This document shows, in pieces, positions 28,096 to 37,176 of a DNA stretch of 64,000 bases. This stretch comes from Candidatus Aalborgicola defluviihabitans (GTDB lineage: Bacteria; Pseudomonadota; Gammaproteobacteria; Burkholderiales; Burkholderiaceae_C). The position numbers were made by a program, and so were the translations under genes. Position 1 is the first letter of the stretch. Each line of letters starts with the position of its first letter. The notes under the pieces were generated by a model. The model worked only from the letters and a program-made list of their open reading frames with translations, was not told the origin of the DNA and did not search any database. The stretch covers positions 166,106 to 230,105 of the forward strand of contig JADIXX010000004.1 in NCBI GenBank assembly GCA_016705575.1, in the 5' to 3' direction.

Positions 28096-28538
28096 AACAA
28101 AGTCTCCAAAACGGCTTTCAAAGGGGCCGGCAGAGGTACCGGACGGCGGGTGGTCTTGTCAACATAGACATGCACAAAATGGCCTTTGGCAGCTGTCTCA
28201 TCTGAGGCGCCGAAGACGCCTACCTCGTAGCGCACGCTGGAAGTACCCAGCTTGGCCACACGAATACCCACATCCACCGGTTCGGGAAAAGCCAGTGAGG
28301 CAAAGTAATTGCACTGCGTCTCAATAACCAGGCCAATGGTGTCACCCTGGTGGATGTCGAGCACGCCGCGCTCAATCAGATAGGCGTTAACCGCCGTATC
28401 GAACCAACTGTAGTACACCACGTTGTTGACGTGACCATAGGCATCGTTGTCCATCCAGCGCGTGGCGATGGTGCGAAACGCACGGTAGGCACTGCGCGGC
28501 TCGGGCTGGGGCTTGGTGTGGGGGGGGGAATCCTGCAT
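28092..28538 (-). CDS. Acyl-CoA thioesterase, 4HBT hotdog fold
   Basis: A 148-aa hotdog protein with the 4-hydroxybenzoyl-CoA thioesterase signature [21 protein letters not shown], containing the catalytic Asp and the HVNN block. It would hydrolyse a short or aryl acyl-CoA. Translationally coupled to the nitroreductase downstream. Starts at ATG 28538 after a run of nine G/C bases; a Pro/Gln-rich leader precedes the domain. Confidence 0.88.
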   Translation of the reverse strand: MQDSPPHTKPQPEPRSAYRAFRTIATRWMDNDAYGHVNNVVYYSWFDTAVNAYLIERGVLDIHQGDTIGLVIETQCNYFASLAFPEPVDVGIRVAKLGTSSVRYEVGVFGASDETAAKGHFVHVYVDKTTRRPVPLPAPLKAVLETLL

Positions 28539-28637
28539 GGCTTGATTTTGCCAGCACCGCAGCGGCGTTGCGCCCGCTTCGTCCAGTTCGATATGCGTCG
28601 GACGCGTACCTATGACGCCCCGGTGACAAATCCCGTA

Positions 28638-28657
28638 TTTAGAAAATGTGTTCTAAA
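28638..28657. promoter_or_regulatory. Perfect inverted repeat TTTAGAA-N6-TTCTAAA upstream of phasin
   Basis: Seven bases repeated in inverted form around a 6-base spacer, 25 bases upstream of the phasin -35 box. It has the size of a dimeric repressor or activator site. The binding protein is unknown. Confidence 0.5.
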
Positions 28658-28660
28658 TTG

Positions 28661-28730
28661 TTGCAATGCAGCAAATAAGACTTGCAAGAAACAAATCGAT
28701 CCCTATAATTCATACCATGCTGCACTGCAA
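28661..28730. promoter_or_regulatory. Inverted pair of TGC-rich sites bracketing the phasin promoter (possible PhaR operator)
   Basis: TTGCAATGCAGCA (28661-28673) lies just upstream of the -35 box, and TGCTGCACTGCAA (28718-28730) lies at about +3 to +15. One is the reverse complement of the other at 12 of 13 positions. Phasin genes in PHB-making bacteria are repressed by PhaR, whose sites in some species are TGC-rich, so a looped or bipartite PhaR operator is plausible. Confidence 0.45.
28682..28709 (+). promoter_or_regulatory. Sigma-70-type promoter of the phasin gene
   Basis: TTGCAA (28682-28687), a 16-base spacer and a consensus -10 TATAAT (28704-28709). Transcription would start near 28716, leaving a leader of about 85 bases before the phasin ATG. 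Confidence 0.7.
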
Positions 28731-28800
28731 CATCGACAAGCCATCAAGGCAGGTTACGGAGCAGATAGCGAGTTTTTACCTTAACCCATTGGAGATTAAT

Positions 28801-29343
28801 ATGTTGACTGTTGAACAAGTAGTTGCTTCCCACAAAGCTAACCTGGAAACCCTGTTTGGTCTGACCAACAAGGCTTTCGAAGGCGTTGAAAAAATTGTTG
28901 AGCTGAACCTGACTGCCTCTAAGGCTGCTCTGGCCGAAGCCAATGCCCACACCCAGTCCATGCTGAGCGTGAAAGATGCCCAGGAACTGTTGGCTCTGCA
29001 ATCCGGCCTGCTGCAGCCTTTGGCTGAGAAGACCGCTGCCTACAGCCGTCATCTGTATGACATCGCCACTTCTACTAGCGCTGAATTCAGCAAAAACATG
29101 GAAGGCCAAACTGCTGACGCCCAGAAGAAATTTATGGGTCTGGTAGACAGTGCCGCCAAGAATGCGCCTGCCGGATCTGAGTCCGCTGTGGCCATCATGA
29201 AGAGCTCGGTTGCTGCTGCCAACAACGCACTGGAATCCGTGCAAAAGGCCGTCAAGCAAGCTACCGAAATGGCCGAAGCCAATTTCAACTCTGTGGCTGC
29301 TACAGCAACCAACGCTACCAAGCAAGCTGCCAAGAAGCGTTAA
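28801..29343 (+). CDS. phaP: Phasin (PHB granule-coat protein)
   Basis: A 180-aa all-helical protein with the phasin-family core: [39 protein letters not shown], and an Ala/Lys-rich C-terminus ending TKQAAKKR. Phasins coat polyhydroxybutyrate granules and control their number and size. ATG 28801 is chosen because GGAG lies eight bases upstream; an in-frame start at 28666 would lie upstream of the promoter. Its strong promoter and low-complexity helices suit an abundant structural protein, and it implies the organism stores PHB. Confidence 0.9.
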   Translation: MLTVEQVVASHKANLETLFGLTNKAFEGVEKIVELNLTASKAALAEANAHTQSMLSVKDAQELLALQSGLLQPLAEKTAAYSRHLYDIATSTSAEFSKNMEGQTADAQKKFMGLVDSAAKNAPAGSESAVAIMKSSVAAANNALESVQKAVKQATEMAEANFNSVAATATNATKQAAKKR

Positions 29344-29350
29344 TGGCCAC

Positions 29351-29387
29351 AGAAGGCGCACCGCATGCTGCATTTGGAGCGCCTTCT
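29351..29387 (+). other. Stable hairpin just after the phasin stop
   Basis: AGAAGGCGC and GCGCCTTCT form a perfect 9-bp stem around a 19-base loop. There is no T tract after it, so it is more likely an mRNA 3'-end stabiliser or attenuating hairpin than a terminator by itself. Confidence 0.55.
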
Positions 29388-29416
29388 CTAGCAGACAAGG
29401 GGAAACCCTGACATAA

Positions 29417-29530
29417 TGAAATGACTGGAAACGCAAATGTGTTTCCAACCGGTTGTCTCCTCGGGTCCTTTCGAAACCATCAGGTTCAGGGATCCCTTCA
29501 AGGCCTCGTTGCAAAACGGGGCCTTTTTTT
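29417..29530 (+). ncRNA. Candidate small RNA or structured phasin 3' UTR
   Basis: No convincing reading frame lies here, yet the segment ends in a strong intrinsic terminator (29502-29530). It holds a 5' hairpin (GGAAAC-GCAAATGT-GTTTCC) and palindromes AACCGGTT and AGGGATCCCT. A CATAAT -10-like box sits at 29412-29417 but the -35 is poor. It may be a ~110-nt sRNA or the processed 3' end of the phasin mRNA. Confidence 0.35.
29502..29530 (+). terminator. Rho-independent terminator downstream of phasin
   Basis: GGCCTCGTT-GCAA-AACGGGGCC is a 9-bp stem (one G·U) with a GNRA-type loop followed by seven T. On the opposite strand there is no T tract, so it serves plus-strand transcripts only. Confidence 0.85.
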
Positions 29531-29548
29531 GCGTGTCACCGCGCAAAA

Positions 29549-30404
29549 TCAACGGGTCCTGGCTGCAATGGCCGCACGCAACTGCGGCATCGACTGCAGC
29601 ATGGCTTGGCGCCCCGCTTCGATAGAGCGCTTGCGGGCACTGAAGTCAGCACTGGAAACCCCGGCCAGCACTGGGCGCACCACCACATCGGCTTCTTTCA
29701 GTTCAAAGTAGTTGATGCTCTTGCTCATGATGGCAAACGTCTGCAGGAGAACGTCCAGCGTGCCGCTTGCGGGGTTGTTCTCTGGCGGGTTTGAAATATC
29801 CACTGCAATCACCAGCTCCGCACCCATCTGGCGGGCCGCCCGCACAGGCACCGGCGACACCAGACCACCATCCACATAGTCACGCCCGGAAATGTGTACC
29901 GGCAGGAACACGGCCGGAACAGCACTGGAGGCGCGCACGGCAGTTCCGGTATCACCCCGCTGGAACAGCATCCCTTGGCCGCTGTTGAGATCCGTGGCTA
30001 CGATGCCCAGGGGCATGGGCAAACTTTCAATTGAGCGCGATCCCACCTGGGTATTAACATAGCGGGCCAGCGCATTACCACGCAGCATTCCGCGGTTGAA
30101 CAATGGCAGCGTCCAGTCCGCCATGGTAGCCTCCTCCATGGTCTCAGCCACCTGCTGCAACTGTTTGCCGTTCTTGCCGCTGGCATAAATGGCAGCCACC
30201 AGGCTACCCGCCGAGGTTCCGGCAACCAACGCCGGACGAATGCCAGCCTCTTCCAGTACCTGGATCACCCCAACGTGGGCAAATCCTCGGGCAGCGCCGC
30301 CGCCCAAGGCCAGACCAATGCGCGGGGGTGTCTTTAGGCTCTTTGGGTGCCGAGGCACAGCCGACAAGTACCAGACTCACGACTAACAGTGACACGTACT
30401 TCAT
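29549..30404 (-). CDS. Patatin-like phospholipase lipoprotein, one frameshift near N-terminus
   Basis: The main frame (30367-29549) has patatin motifs: oxyanion loop LGGGAARGFAHVGV, nucleophile elbow GTSAGSLVA, and the dyad Asp in DYVDGGLVSPVPV. Upstream in another frame is a clear lipoprotein signal, MKYVSLLVVSLVLVGCASAP, with lipobox LVGC and ATG at 30404. Adding one C to the CCCCC run (30324-30328) joins them as KDTPPRIGLALGGG. The organism probably makes an outer-membrane-anchored serine lipase/esterase (RssA/PlpD-like N-terminal domain only). As read, the signal peptide is separated from the enzyme. Confidence 0.85.
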
Positions 30405-30443
30405 AAACACCAACGATTCCTTGCAGAGTTCAAATAATCTTAT

Positions 30444-30471
30444 TGCGAATGATTCGCGTTTGAATTATGAT
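30444..30471 (+). promoter_or_regulatory. Promoter with Fur-box-like palindrome upstream of the iron-binding protein gene
   Basis: GCGAATGATTCGC (30445-30457) is a perfect 6-1-6 palindrome with the AATGATT centre typical of Fur boxes. It overlaps a possible -35 (TTGCGA, 30444-30449), spaced 16 bases from -10 TATGAT (30466-30471). Iron-Fur repression of the downstream iron transporter gene is the expected logic. Confidence 0.6.
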
Positions 30472-30506
30472 GGAGTTGCACCCACTTCCTACTTAGGTAA
30501 ACCACC

Positions 30507-31550
30507 ATGATGAAAAAACACATCGCCCTCGTCGCCCTGGTTTGCGCCGCAGGTACCGCCGCCATGGCACAAGATCAGGTTCTTAACATCTATTCCGCAC
30601 GCCACTATGCGACGGATGAGGCGCTGTACAGCAACTTCACCAAGGCAACCGGCATCAAGCTCAACCGCGTGGACGCCGACGACGCCGGCATCGTGGCCCG
30701 CCTGAAAGCCGAGGGCAGCGCGTCTCCGGCTGACATTATCCTGCTGGTGGACGCCAGCCGCCTGTGGCGCGGTGAAGTAGATGGGTTGTTTCTCCCCATT
30801 CAATCCAGGGTGCTGGATGACGCCATTCCTGCGCAACTGAGGGGCAAACCCACAACCAATGGTGCAATTCCCTGGTTTGGCTTTTCCACCCGCGCCCGGG
30901 TAATCGTCTATGACAAGGCACACGTCAAGAAGGAAGACGTGGACACCTATGAGGAGCTGGGAGACCCCAAAAACAAAGGCAAGCTGTGCATCCGTTCTGG
31001 CTCACACCCCTACAACCTGTCGCTGTTTGGCGCCGTCACCGAGCACTTGGGTGAAGCGGCTGCCGAGCAATGGCTCAAGGGCATGGTTAATAACATGGCC
31101 CGCGCTCCCAAGGGCGGCGACACCGACCAAATCAAGGCTGTGGCGTCAGGTGAATGCGGCGTCGCTGTCACCAACAGCTATTACCTTGCACGCCTGATGC
31201 GGTCATCAACACCAGACGACCGCACCGTCGTTGAGCGCGTTGGCGTGGTATTTCCCAACCAGGCGAGCTGGGGCACGCACGTCAACATTGCCGGCGGGGC
31301 CGTGGCCAAATACTCCAAGAACAAAGCCAATGCCATCAAGTTTCTGGAATATCTGGCAAGCCCTGTCGCCCAGGAACACTTTGCCAACGGCAACAACGAG
31401 TGGCCTGCCGCAAAGGGAGTGAAGATCAACAACCCGGCACTGCAAGCCATGACCGGCGGTAGCTTCAAGAGCGAGACCATTCCCATCAGCGTGGTGGGAA
31501 TGAACCAGGTCAAAGTACAGCAGATGCTGGACCGCGTCGGATTCAAGTAA
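30507..31550 (+). CDS. Ferric iron ABC transporter periplasmic binding protein
   Basis: A 347-aa class of FbpA/AfuA-type binding protein: signal peptide MKKHIALVALVCAAGTAAMA, then NIYSARHYATDEALY and a C-lobe GVAVTNSYYLARL whose paired tyrosines are the usual Fe3+ ligands, followed by WGTHVNIAGGAVAKYSKN. It would bind ferric iron in the periplasm for an inner-membrane permease; no permease or ATPase gene is adjacent. A Fur-like box lies upstream. A second ATG three bases later (30510) is an equal start. Confidence 0.88.
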   Translation: MMKKHIALVALVCAAGTAAMAQDQVLNIYSARHYATDEALYSNFTKATGIKLNRVDADDAGIVARLKAEGSASPADIILLVDASRLWRGEVDGLFLPIQSRVLDDAIPAQLRGKPTTNGAIPWFGFSTRARVIVYDKAHVKKEDVDTYEELGDPKNKGKLCIRSGSHPYNLSLFGAVTEHLGEAAAEQWLKGMVNNMARAPKGGDTDQIKAVASGECGVAVTNSYYLARLMRSSTPDDRTVVERVGVVFPNQASWGTHVNIAGGAVAKYSKNKANAIKFLEYLASPVAQEHFANGNNEWPAAKGVKINNPALQAMTGGSFKSETIPISVVGMNQVKVQQMLDRVGFK

Positions 31551-31569
31551 TCCAACTCAACCCAAAGAA

Positions 31570-31605
31570 AAGGGCCCAATCCGCAACGGAGTGAGCCCTT
31601 TTTTT
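31570..31605 (+). terminator. Rho-independent terminator after the iron-binding protein gene
   Basis: A stem pairing AAGGGC with GCCCTT, extended by an inner ATCCG/CGGAG pairing, is followed by seven T. It lies between the convergent iron-binding gene and clpA. Confidence 0.8.
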
Positions 31606-31622
31606 CGGGAATTCCAGCAGAC

Positions 31623-33947
31623 CTATCCTGCAGTGGCCTCTTCCGGTTTGGACTTGCCCTTTTTCTCAGGTAGAGGCTGGATGTCGAGCAGGACTTCGGT
31701 CTTGCTCTCGTCTTTGTCATCCAGATCCACGGTCAGGCGACCACCATCGGTGAGGCGTCCAAACAGCAACTCGTCAGCCAAGGCGCGACGAATCGTGTCC
31801 TGAATCAGACGTTGCATGGGGCGTGCGCCCATAAGTGGATCAAAGCCCTTCTTGGCCAGATGCTTGCGCAGCTTGTCGGTAAAGGTAACGTCCACCTTCT
31901 TGTCAGCCAACTGGGTCTCAAGTTGCAGCAGGAACTTGTCCACCACGCGCAGTATGACGTTTTCGTCCAGTGACTTGAAACTCACTATGGCGTCCAGCCG
32001 GTTGCGGAACTCCGGTGTGAACAAGCGCTTGATATCGGCCGCTTCATCTCCGGCTTCACGCGGATTGGTGAAGCCAATACTGGCCTTGTTCATGGTCTCG
32101 GCACCCGCGTTGGTAGTCATGACAATGATGACGTTGCGGAAGTCGGCCTTGCGTCCGTTGTTGTCGGTCAACGTGCCATGGTCCATGACCTGCAGCAGCA
32201 CGTTAAAAATCGCCGGGTGTGCTTTCTCGATCTCATCGAGTAGCAAAACGCAATGCGGCTTCTTGGTAATGGCCTCAGTCAACAAACCACCCTGATCAAA
32301 CCCCACGTAGCCGGGAGGTGCACCAATCAGGCGGCTCACGGCATGCTGCTCCATGTATTCGCTCATGTCGAAGCGAATCAGGTCAATGCCCATGATGTAG
32401 GCCAGCTGCTTGGCGGCTTCGGTCTTGCCAACGCCCGTAGGACCACTGAACAAGAAGGAGCCAATGGGTTTGTCTCCCTTGCCCAGGCCGGAGCGCGCCA
32501 TTTTGACCGCAGACGCCAGCACATCCAAAGCTTTGTCCTGACCAAACACCACGTTCTTCAGGTCTCGTTCCAGCGTTTTGAGCTTGCCACGGTCATCGTT
32601 GGACACGTTGGCCGGCGGAATGCGGGCAATTTTGGCCACGATCTCTTCGACCTCAGACTTGGTGATGGTCTTCTTGCGCTTGTTCGGTGGCAAGATGCGC
32701 TGCGCAGCACCGGCCTCATCAATCACGTCAATGGCCTTGTCAGGCAAATGCCGGTCATTGATGTACTTGGCGCTAAGTTCAGCCGCAGCCTGCAAGGCAG
32801 CCACGGCGTATTTGACATTGTGGTGCTCTTCAAAGCGCGACTTGAGGCCCTTGAGAATCTCTACCGTCTGTTCGATGGTGGGTTCCACCACGTCTACCTT
32901 CTGGAAACGGCGTGACAAGGCAGCATCTTTTTCGAAAATGCCACGGTATTCCGTGAAAGTGGTCGCTCCAATGCACTTGAGCTGGCCCGAGCTCAAGCCT
33001 GGTTTGAGTAAATTGGACGCATCCAGTGTGCCGCCAGATGCCGCACCGGCACCAATGAGGGTATGGATTTCGTCAATAAACAAAACTGCGTGGGGCTTGT
33101 CTTTGAGGGCTTTCAACACGCCCTTAAGTCGCTGCTCAAAATCACCCCGGTATTTGGTTCCAGCCAGCAATGCACCCATGTCCAGCGAGTAAACGATGGC
33201 CTCCGACAGAATTTCCGGAACATCCGATTGCGTGATGCGCCATGCAAGCCCCTCAGCAATAGCGGTCTTACCGACACCCGCCTCACCCACCAACAGGGGG
33301 TTGTTTTTGCGGCGGCGGCACAGGATCTGAATAACGCGCTCCACCTCGTATTCGCGGCCGATCAAGGGATCAATTTTCCCGTCCTTCGCCAGCTGATTGA
33401 GGTTGACAGTAAATTGCTCCAGTGGCGAGGCCTTCTCGCTCTTCTCACCACCGCCACCCTCTTCGGTGTCGGTCGGGCTTTCGCTGGACTTGGCGGCCTC
33501 AGGCGGATCACTCTTTTTAATGCCATGGGCAATAAAATTGACCACATCCAGGCGCGTTACACCCTGCTGGTGCAGGTAATAAACCGCATGCGAATCTTTT
33601 TCACCAAAAATGGCCACCAGCACGTTAGCACCGGTCACTTCCTTTTTGCCGCTGCCCGTGGACTGAACGTGCATGATGGCGCGCTGGATGACTCGCTGAA
33701 AGCCCAGCGTAGGCTGGGTGTCCACGTCATCGGTACCCGCCACCTGGGGCGTGTTGTCCTTGATGAAGTTGGAAAGCGACTTGCGCAGGTCGTCGACATT
33801 GGCCGAGCAGGCACGCAGGACCTCGGCGGCGCTGGGGTTATCCAACAACGCGAGCAAGAGATGTTCCACGGTAATGAACTCGTGGCGCTGCTGGCGGGCT
33901 TCGACAAACGCCATGTGCAGGCTGACTTCCAGTTCTTGGGCAATCAT
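31623..33947 (-). CDS. clpA: ATP-dependent Clp protease ATPase subunit ClpA
   Basis: A 774-aa double AAA+ unfoldase. Seen: N-terminal Clp repeat domain ([20 protein letters not shown]), D1 Walker [16 protein letters not shown] and Walker [16 protein letters not shown]2 Walker [16 protein letters not shown] and Walker [13 protein letters not shown], and the IGF-type ClpP-binding loop in D2 with [10 protein letters not shown]. It feeds substrates to ClpP. It lies 88 bases downstream of its adaptor clpS. Confidence 0.96.
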   Translation of the reverse strand: MIAQELEVSLHMAFVEARQQRHEFITVEHLLLALLDNPSAAEVLRACSANVDDLRKSLSNFIKDNTPQVAGTDDVDTQPTLGFQRVIQRAIMHVQSTGSGKKEVTGANVLVAIFGEKDSHAVYYLHQQGVTRLDVVNFIAHGIKKSDPPEAAKSSESPTDTEEGGGGEKSEKASPLEQFTVNLNQLAKDGKIDPLIGREYEVERVIQILCRRRKNNPLLVGEAGVGKTAIAEGLAWRITQSDVPEILSEAIVYSLDMGALLAGTKYRGDFEQRLKGVLKALKDKPHAVLFIDEIHTLIGAGAASGGTLDASNLLKPGLSSGQLKCIGATTFTEYRGIFEKDAALSRRFQKVDVVEPTIEQTVEILKGLKSRFEEHHNVKYAVAALQAAAELSAKYINDRHLPDKAIDVIDEAGAAQRILPPNKRKKTITKSEVEEIVAKIARIPPANVSNDDRGKLKTLERDLKNVVFGQDKALDVLASAVKMARSGLGKGDKPIGSFLFSGPTGVGKTEAAKQLAYIMGIDLIRFDMSEYMEQHAVSRLIGAPPGYVGFDQGGLLTEAITKKPHCVLLLDEIEKAHPAIFNVLLQVMDHGTLTDNNGRKADFRNVIIVMTTNAGAETMNKASIGFTNPREAGDEAADIKRLFTPEFRNRLDAIVSFKSLDENVILRVVDKFLLQLETQLADKKVDVTFTDKLRKHLAKKGFDPLMGARPMQRLIQDTIRRALADELLFGRLTDGGRLTVDLDDKDESKTEVLLDIQPLPEKKGKSKPEEATAG

Positions 33948-34035
33948 GAGATTTCCTTTTTTTGCCTAGCGTTGATGATTCACTGTAAACCGTTTACCGG
34001 TTTAGCGTATTTTCTATTTGCATTCACACCACGAA

Positions 34036-34395
34036 CTAACCTACGGGCTCGCAGATGCATTTCAAGGGGTGACCCGATTTGTGGGCCGCTTCCAGCACCT
34101 GATCCACCTTCGTCACTGCCACGTCTTTGGTATATACACCGCACACGCCCTTTCCATCGAGATGGATCTTGAGCATGATCCGGGTTGCAGATTCCAGGTC
34201 CTTGCCAAAAAACTCCTGGATGACCACCACCACAAACTCCATGGGCGTGTAGTCATCATTGAGCAACGCCACCTGGTACATCTGTGGCGGTTTGACGCGT
34301 TGCGTACGGCGCTCCAACACCACAGAGCCACCTTCCTCTCGGATGGGCTGCTTCACGGGCGGTTCAGAAGGTGTGGGCGGGTTATTTGTAGCCAT
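34036..34395 (-). CDS. clpS: ClpA adaptor protein ClpS
   Basis: A 119-aa N-degron adaptor. The core [20 protein letters not shown] (N-end residue pocket with [10 protein letters not shown]) and [20 protein letters not shown] are characteristic. It delivers N-end-rule substrates to ClpAP. ATG 34395 is chosen; the longer frame would add 12 residues not typical of the family. The unstructured N-terminal tail is slightly longer than in E. coli. Confidence 0.94.
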   Translation of the reverse strand: MATNNPPTPSEPPVKQPIREEGGSVVLERRTQRVKPPQMYQVALLNDDYTPMEFVVVVIQEFFGKDLESATRIMLKIHLDGKGVCGVYTKDVAVTKVDQVLEAAHKSGHPLKCICEPVG

Positions 34396-34478
34396 GAAAA
34401 CAATTCTATAGGTCACCTCAAAGGATTGCACCGCAAGAGTGAATTGGTGCCATAGTCCCTCGATTCAAGTCATAAAGC

Positions 34479-34519
34479 AAAAAAAATGCCACCATCGACC
34501 GACCCGGTCCTGGCGGCAT
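34479..34519 (-). terminator. Rho-independent terminator of icd
   Basis: Minus strand: ATGCCGCCA pairs with TGGTGGCAT (9 bp, one G·U), with an inner GACC/GGTC pairing, followed by eight T. It lies 52 bases past the icd stop and separates icd from clpS-clpA. Confidence 0.85.
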
Positions 34520-34570
34520 ACCTGCCAACGCAGCAATAGGCGCCACAACAGCGGCGCCCAGCACATGCCG

Positions 34571-35824
34571 TTACATGTGATCAATCATGACCTGCCCGAA
34601 GCCAGAGCAACTGACCTGGGTAGCACCATCCATCAAGCGGGCAAAGTCATAAGTCACCTTTTTGCTCTTGATGGATTTGGACATGGAACTGATGATCAGG
34701 TTCGCTGCTTCAAACCAGCCCATGTGGCGCAACATCATTTCTGCCGAGAGTATTTCCGAACCAGGGTTTACGTAATCTTTACCCGCATATTTGGGCGCCG
34801 TGCCGTGGGTGGCTTCGAAACAGGCTACGGAATCCGACAAGTTGGCGCCGGGCGCAATGCCAATGCCGCCGACCTGTGCAGCCAGCGCGTCAGACACATA
34901 ATCGCCATTCAGGTTGAGCGTGGCAATTACGCTGTACTCGGCAGGGCGAAGCAGTATTTGCTGCAGGAAGGCGTCGGCAATGCTGTCCTTGATCACAATG
35001 TCCTTGCCGGTACTGGGATTCTTGAACTTGCACCAGGGTCCGCCGTCGATCAGCGCCGCACCAAATTCCTTTTGTGCCAAACCATAGGCCCAATCTCGGA
35101 AACCGCCTTCGGTGTACTTCATGATGTTGCCCTTGTGCACAATGGTCACGCTGGGCTTGTCGTTATCAACTGCGTATTGAATGGCCTTGCGTACCAAGCG
35201 CTCGGTGCCTTCGCGGGAAACCGGTTTGATACCGATGCCGGACGTTTTGGGGAAACGAATCTTGGTAACACCCATTTCTTCTTGCAAGAATTTGATCAGC
35301 TTTTTGGCCTTCTCGCTTTCGGCTTCAAACTCGATTCCTGCGTAAATGTCTTCCGAGTTTTCGCGAAAGATCACCATATTGGTCTTGTGCGGCTCCTTGA
35401 CCGGGCTGGGCACCCCTTCAAAATACTGGATGGGGCGCAAGCACACATACAGATCGAGCTCCTGGCGCAAGGCCACATTCAATGAACGGATGCCACCGCC
35501 TACGGGCGTGGTCAACGGTCCTTTGATTGACACCACATATTCGCGCAGGGCTTGCAGAGTCTCTTCCGGTAGCCACACATCGGGGCCGTACACATTGGTG
35601 GACTTTTCGCCCGCATAGACTTCCATCCAGTGAATCTTGCGCTTTCCTGCATAGGCCTTGGCAACTGCGGCATCCACTACCTTTAGCATCACGGGCGTGA
35701 TGTCAACGCCCGTACCGTCGCCCTCAATATACGGAATGACCGGCTGATCTGGCACGTTCAGGGACATATCCGCGTTGACGGTAATTTTTTGACCTTCGGC
35801 AGGGATTTTGATGTGCTGGTACAT
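34571..35824 (-). CDS. icd: NADP-dependent isocitrate dehydrogenase
   Basis: A 417-aa TCA-cycle enzyme of the E. coli Icd type. Seen: [22 protein letters not shown] N-terminus ([15 protein letters not shown]), substrate loop with [26 protein letters not shown], the metal-binding region [17 protein letters not shown], and [17 protein letters not shown] near the coenzyme site. ATG 35824 ([14 protein letters not shown]) is chosen with CGGAG upstream; the longer frame adds 72 unlikely residues. Confidence 0.95.
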   Translation of the reverse strand: MYQHIKIPAEGQKITVNADMSLNVPDQPVIPYIEGDGTGVDITPVMLKVVDAAVAKAYAGKRKIHWMEVYAGEKSTNVYGPDVWLPEETLQALREYVVSIKGPLTTPVGGGIRSLNVALRQELDLYVCLRPIQYFEGVPSPVKEPHKTNMVIFRENSEDIYAGIEFEAESEKAKKLIKFLQEEMGVTKIRFPKTSGIGIKPVSREGTERLVRKAIQYAVDNDKPSVTIVHKGNIMKYTEGGFRDWAYGLAQKEFGAALIDGGPWCKFKNPSTGKDIVIKDSIADAFLQQILLRPAEYSVIATLNLNGDYVSDALAAQVGGIGIAPGANLSDSVACFEATHGTAPKYAGKDYVNPGSEILSAEMMLRHMGWFEAANLIISSMSKSIKSKKVTYDFARLMDGATQVSCSGFGQVMIDHM

Positions 35825-35952
35825 GGAAATTTGATCTCCGTTGGGGTGTTGGAATCGCGATAACCTGTGAAGCCATGCTTCTAAAAGTGCATAAATTCTA
35901 TTCCTAAAAAATTTTGCCTTATTGCTTTTCAGGCAAGATCGACAGAACTTCT

Positions 35953-35976
35953 GAAGGTACATTGGAAGGTACATTG
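35953..35976 (+). repeat. Short tandem duplication, 2 × 12 bp
   Basis: GAAGGTACATTG occurs twice back to back in the icd–DUF192 intergenic region. Probably a slippage product; no function implied. Confidence 0.7.
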
Positions 35977-36047
35977 GCTCAGCACGTTGCCAACCAGCCA
36001 ATGCCCGCAATTGCGGACATTTCGGATTGCTGCGCCACAATCACGCC

Positions 36048-36497
36048 ATGAATAAATTAATTTCTGCTTTTTTGACCAGTTTGCTGCTTGCGTCAGGGTG
36101 TGTCCATGCCCAGGAAACACCACAAACCCAACTGCAGCGAACCCAGCTGGCGATTGGCATCTACCAGATTGATGCCCAGGTTGCAGTCACTTCCGAGGAG
36201 CAACAGATTGGCCTCATGTTCCGCCAGGAAATGCCGCAACATGAAGGCATGCTGTTCGTGTTCGATGAACCCAGCCGTCTGTGTTTCTGGATGAAAAATA
36301 CGCTGCTACCCCTAACGGCCGCCTTCATTGCTGACGATGGCACCATCGTCAACCTGGAAGACATGAAACCCAAAACCTTGGATTCTCACTGCGCGATCAA
36401 ACCGGTTCGCTACGTTCTCGAAATGAACAAGGGCTGGTTTGCCAAGAAAGGCCTCAAGGCCGGCGCAAAACTCACGGGCAATCCCTTCAAGCCATAA
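36048..36497 (+). CDS. DUF192 family lipoprotein
   Basis: A 149-aa protein with a lipoprotein-type signal peptide (MNKLISAFLTSLLLASGCVHA; lipobox LASGC) and a DUF192 domain: EEQQIGLMFRQEMPQHEGMLFVFDEPSRLCFWMKNTLLPL is represented here by RQEMPQHEGMLFVFDEP and CFWMKNTLLPLTAAFI, then GWFAKKGLKAGAKL. DUF192 function is unknown. ATG 36048 gives a good signal peptide. Convergent with sodB. Confidence 0.85.
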   Translation: MNKLISAFLTSLLLASGCVHAQETPQTQLQRTQLAIGIYQIDAQVAVTSEEQQIGLMFRQEMPQHEGMLFVFDEPSRLCFWMKNTLLPLTAAFIADDGTIVNLEDMKPKTLDSHCAIKPVRYVLEMNKGWFAKKGLKAGAKLTGNPFKP

Positions 36498-36523
36498 AAA
36501 AACCGACCATTGGTCGGTTTCCC
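36496..36523 (-). terminator. Terminator of sodB overlapping the DUF192 stop codon
   Basis: The palindrome AAACCGACCA/TGGTCGGTTT is followed on the minus strand by seven T (complement of the A run 36496-36502). The T tract overlaps the last bases of the convergent DUF192 gene. On the plus strand only TTT follows, so plus-strand termination would be weaker. Confidence 0.8.
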
Positions 36524-36538
36524 TAAGCTAATTTGAAT

Positions 36539-37120
36539 TCAGGCGAAATTGGCTTCGACAAAACTCCAGTTCACCAGCTTGTCGAGGTAGGTTTCAACAA
36601 ACTTTTGGCGCAGATTGCGGTAGTCGATGTAGTAGGCATGCTCCCACACGTCTACGGTCAGCAAAGCCTTGTCGGCTGTGGTCAGCGGCGTACCCGCAGC
36701 ACCCATATTGACGATGTCCACTGAGCCATCAGGCTTCTTCACCAGCCAGGTCCAGCCGGAACCAAAATTGCCCACAGCCGATTTAACAAATGCGTCCTTG
36801 AAGGCTGCATAGCTGCCCCATTTGGCGTTGATGGCAGTCGCCACCGCTCCAGACGGTTCGCCACCACCGGCGGGCTTCATGCAGTTCCAGAAAAAAGTGT
36901 GGTTCCAGATCTGGGCTGAATTGTTGTAAATACCGCCGCTGGACTTCTTGACGATGTCCTCCAGCGACATGGACTCAAATTCAGTGCCCTTTTGCAGGTT
37001 GTTCAAGTTCACAACGTAGGCGTTGTGGTGCTTGCCATGGTGAAATTCCAGGGTCTCTTTGGAGTAGGCGGGTGCCAGCGCATCAATCGCGTAGGGCAAT
37101 GCAGGCAGGGTGTGTTCCAT
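36539..37120 (-). CDS. sodB: Superoxide dismutase (Fe type)
   Basis: A 193-aa iron/manganese SOD. Metal ligands are visible: His in LEFHHGKHHNAYV (first ligand), His in NHTFFWNCM, and Asp and His in DVWEHAYYIDYRN. The NHTFFW and GSGWTWLV blocks and overall sequence fit the Fe-SodB group. Cytosolic; removes superoxide. Followed by its own terminator. Confidence 0.95.
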   Translation of the reverse strand: MEHTLPALPYAIDALAPAYSKETLEFHHGKHHNAYVVNLNNLQKGTEFESMSLEDIVKKSSGGIYNNSAQIWNHTFFWNCMKPAGGGEPSGAVATAINAKWGSYAAFKDAFVKSAVGNFGSGWTWLVKKPDGSVDIVNMGAAGTPLTTADKALLTVDVWEHAYYIDYRNLRQKFVETYLDKLVNWSFVEANFA

Positions 37121-37176
37121 GGAATCCTCTCTCGGTTGGTTAGCAGATGGGTCGATTGTAGGAATGAATTGGTTTT

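Noticed and set aside
34036..34570. clpS–clpA in one operon with icd
   Set aside because: A strong terminator at 34479-34519 separates icd from clpS, so independent transcription is more likely.
35953..35976. Tandem repeat as start of a CRISPR or regulatory array
   Set aside because: Only two 12-base copies with no spacers; explained by slippage.
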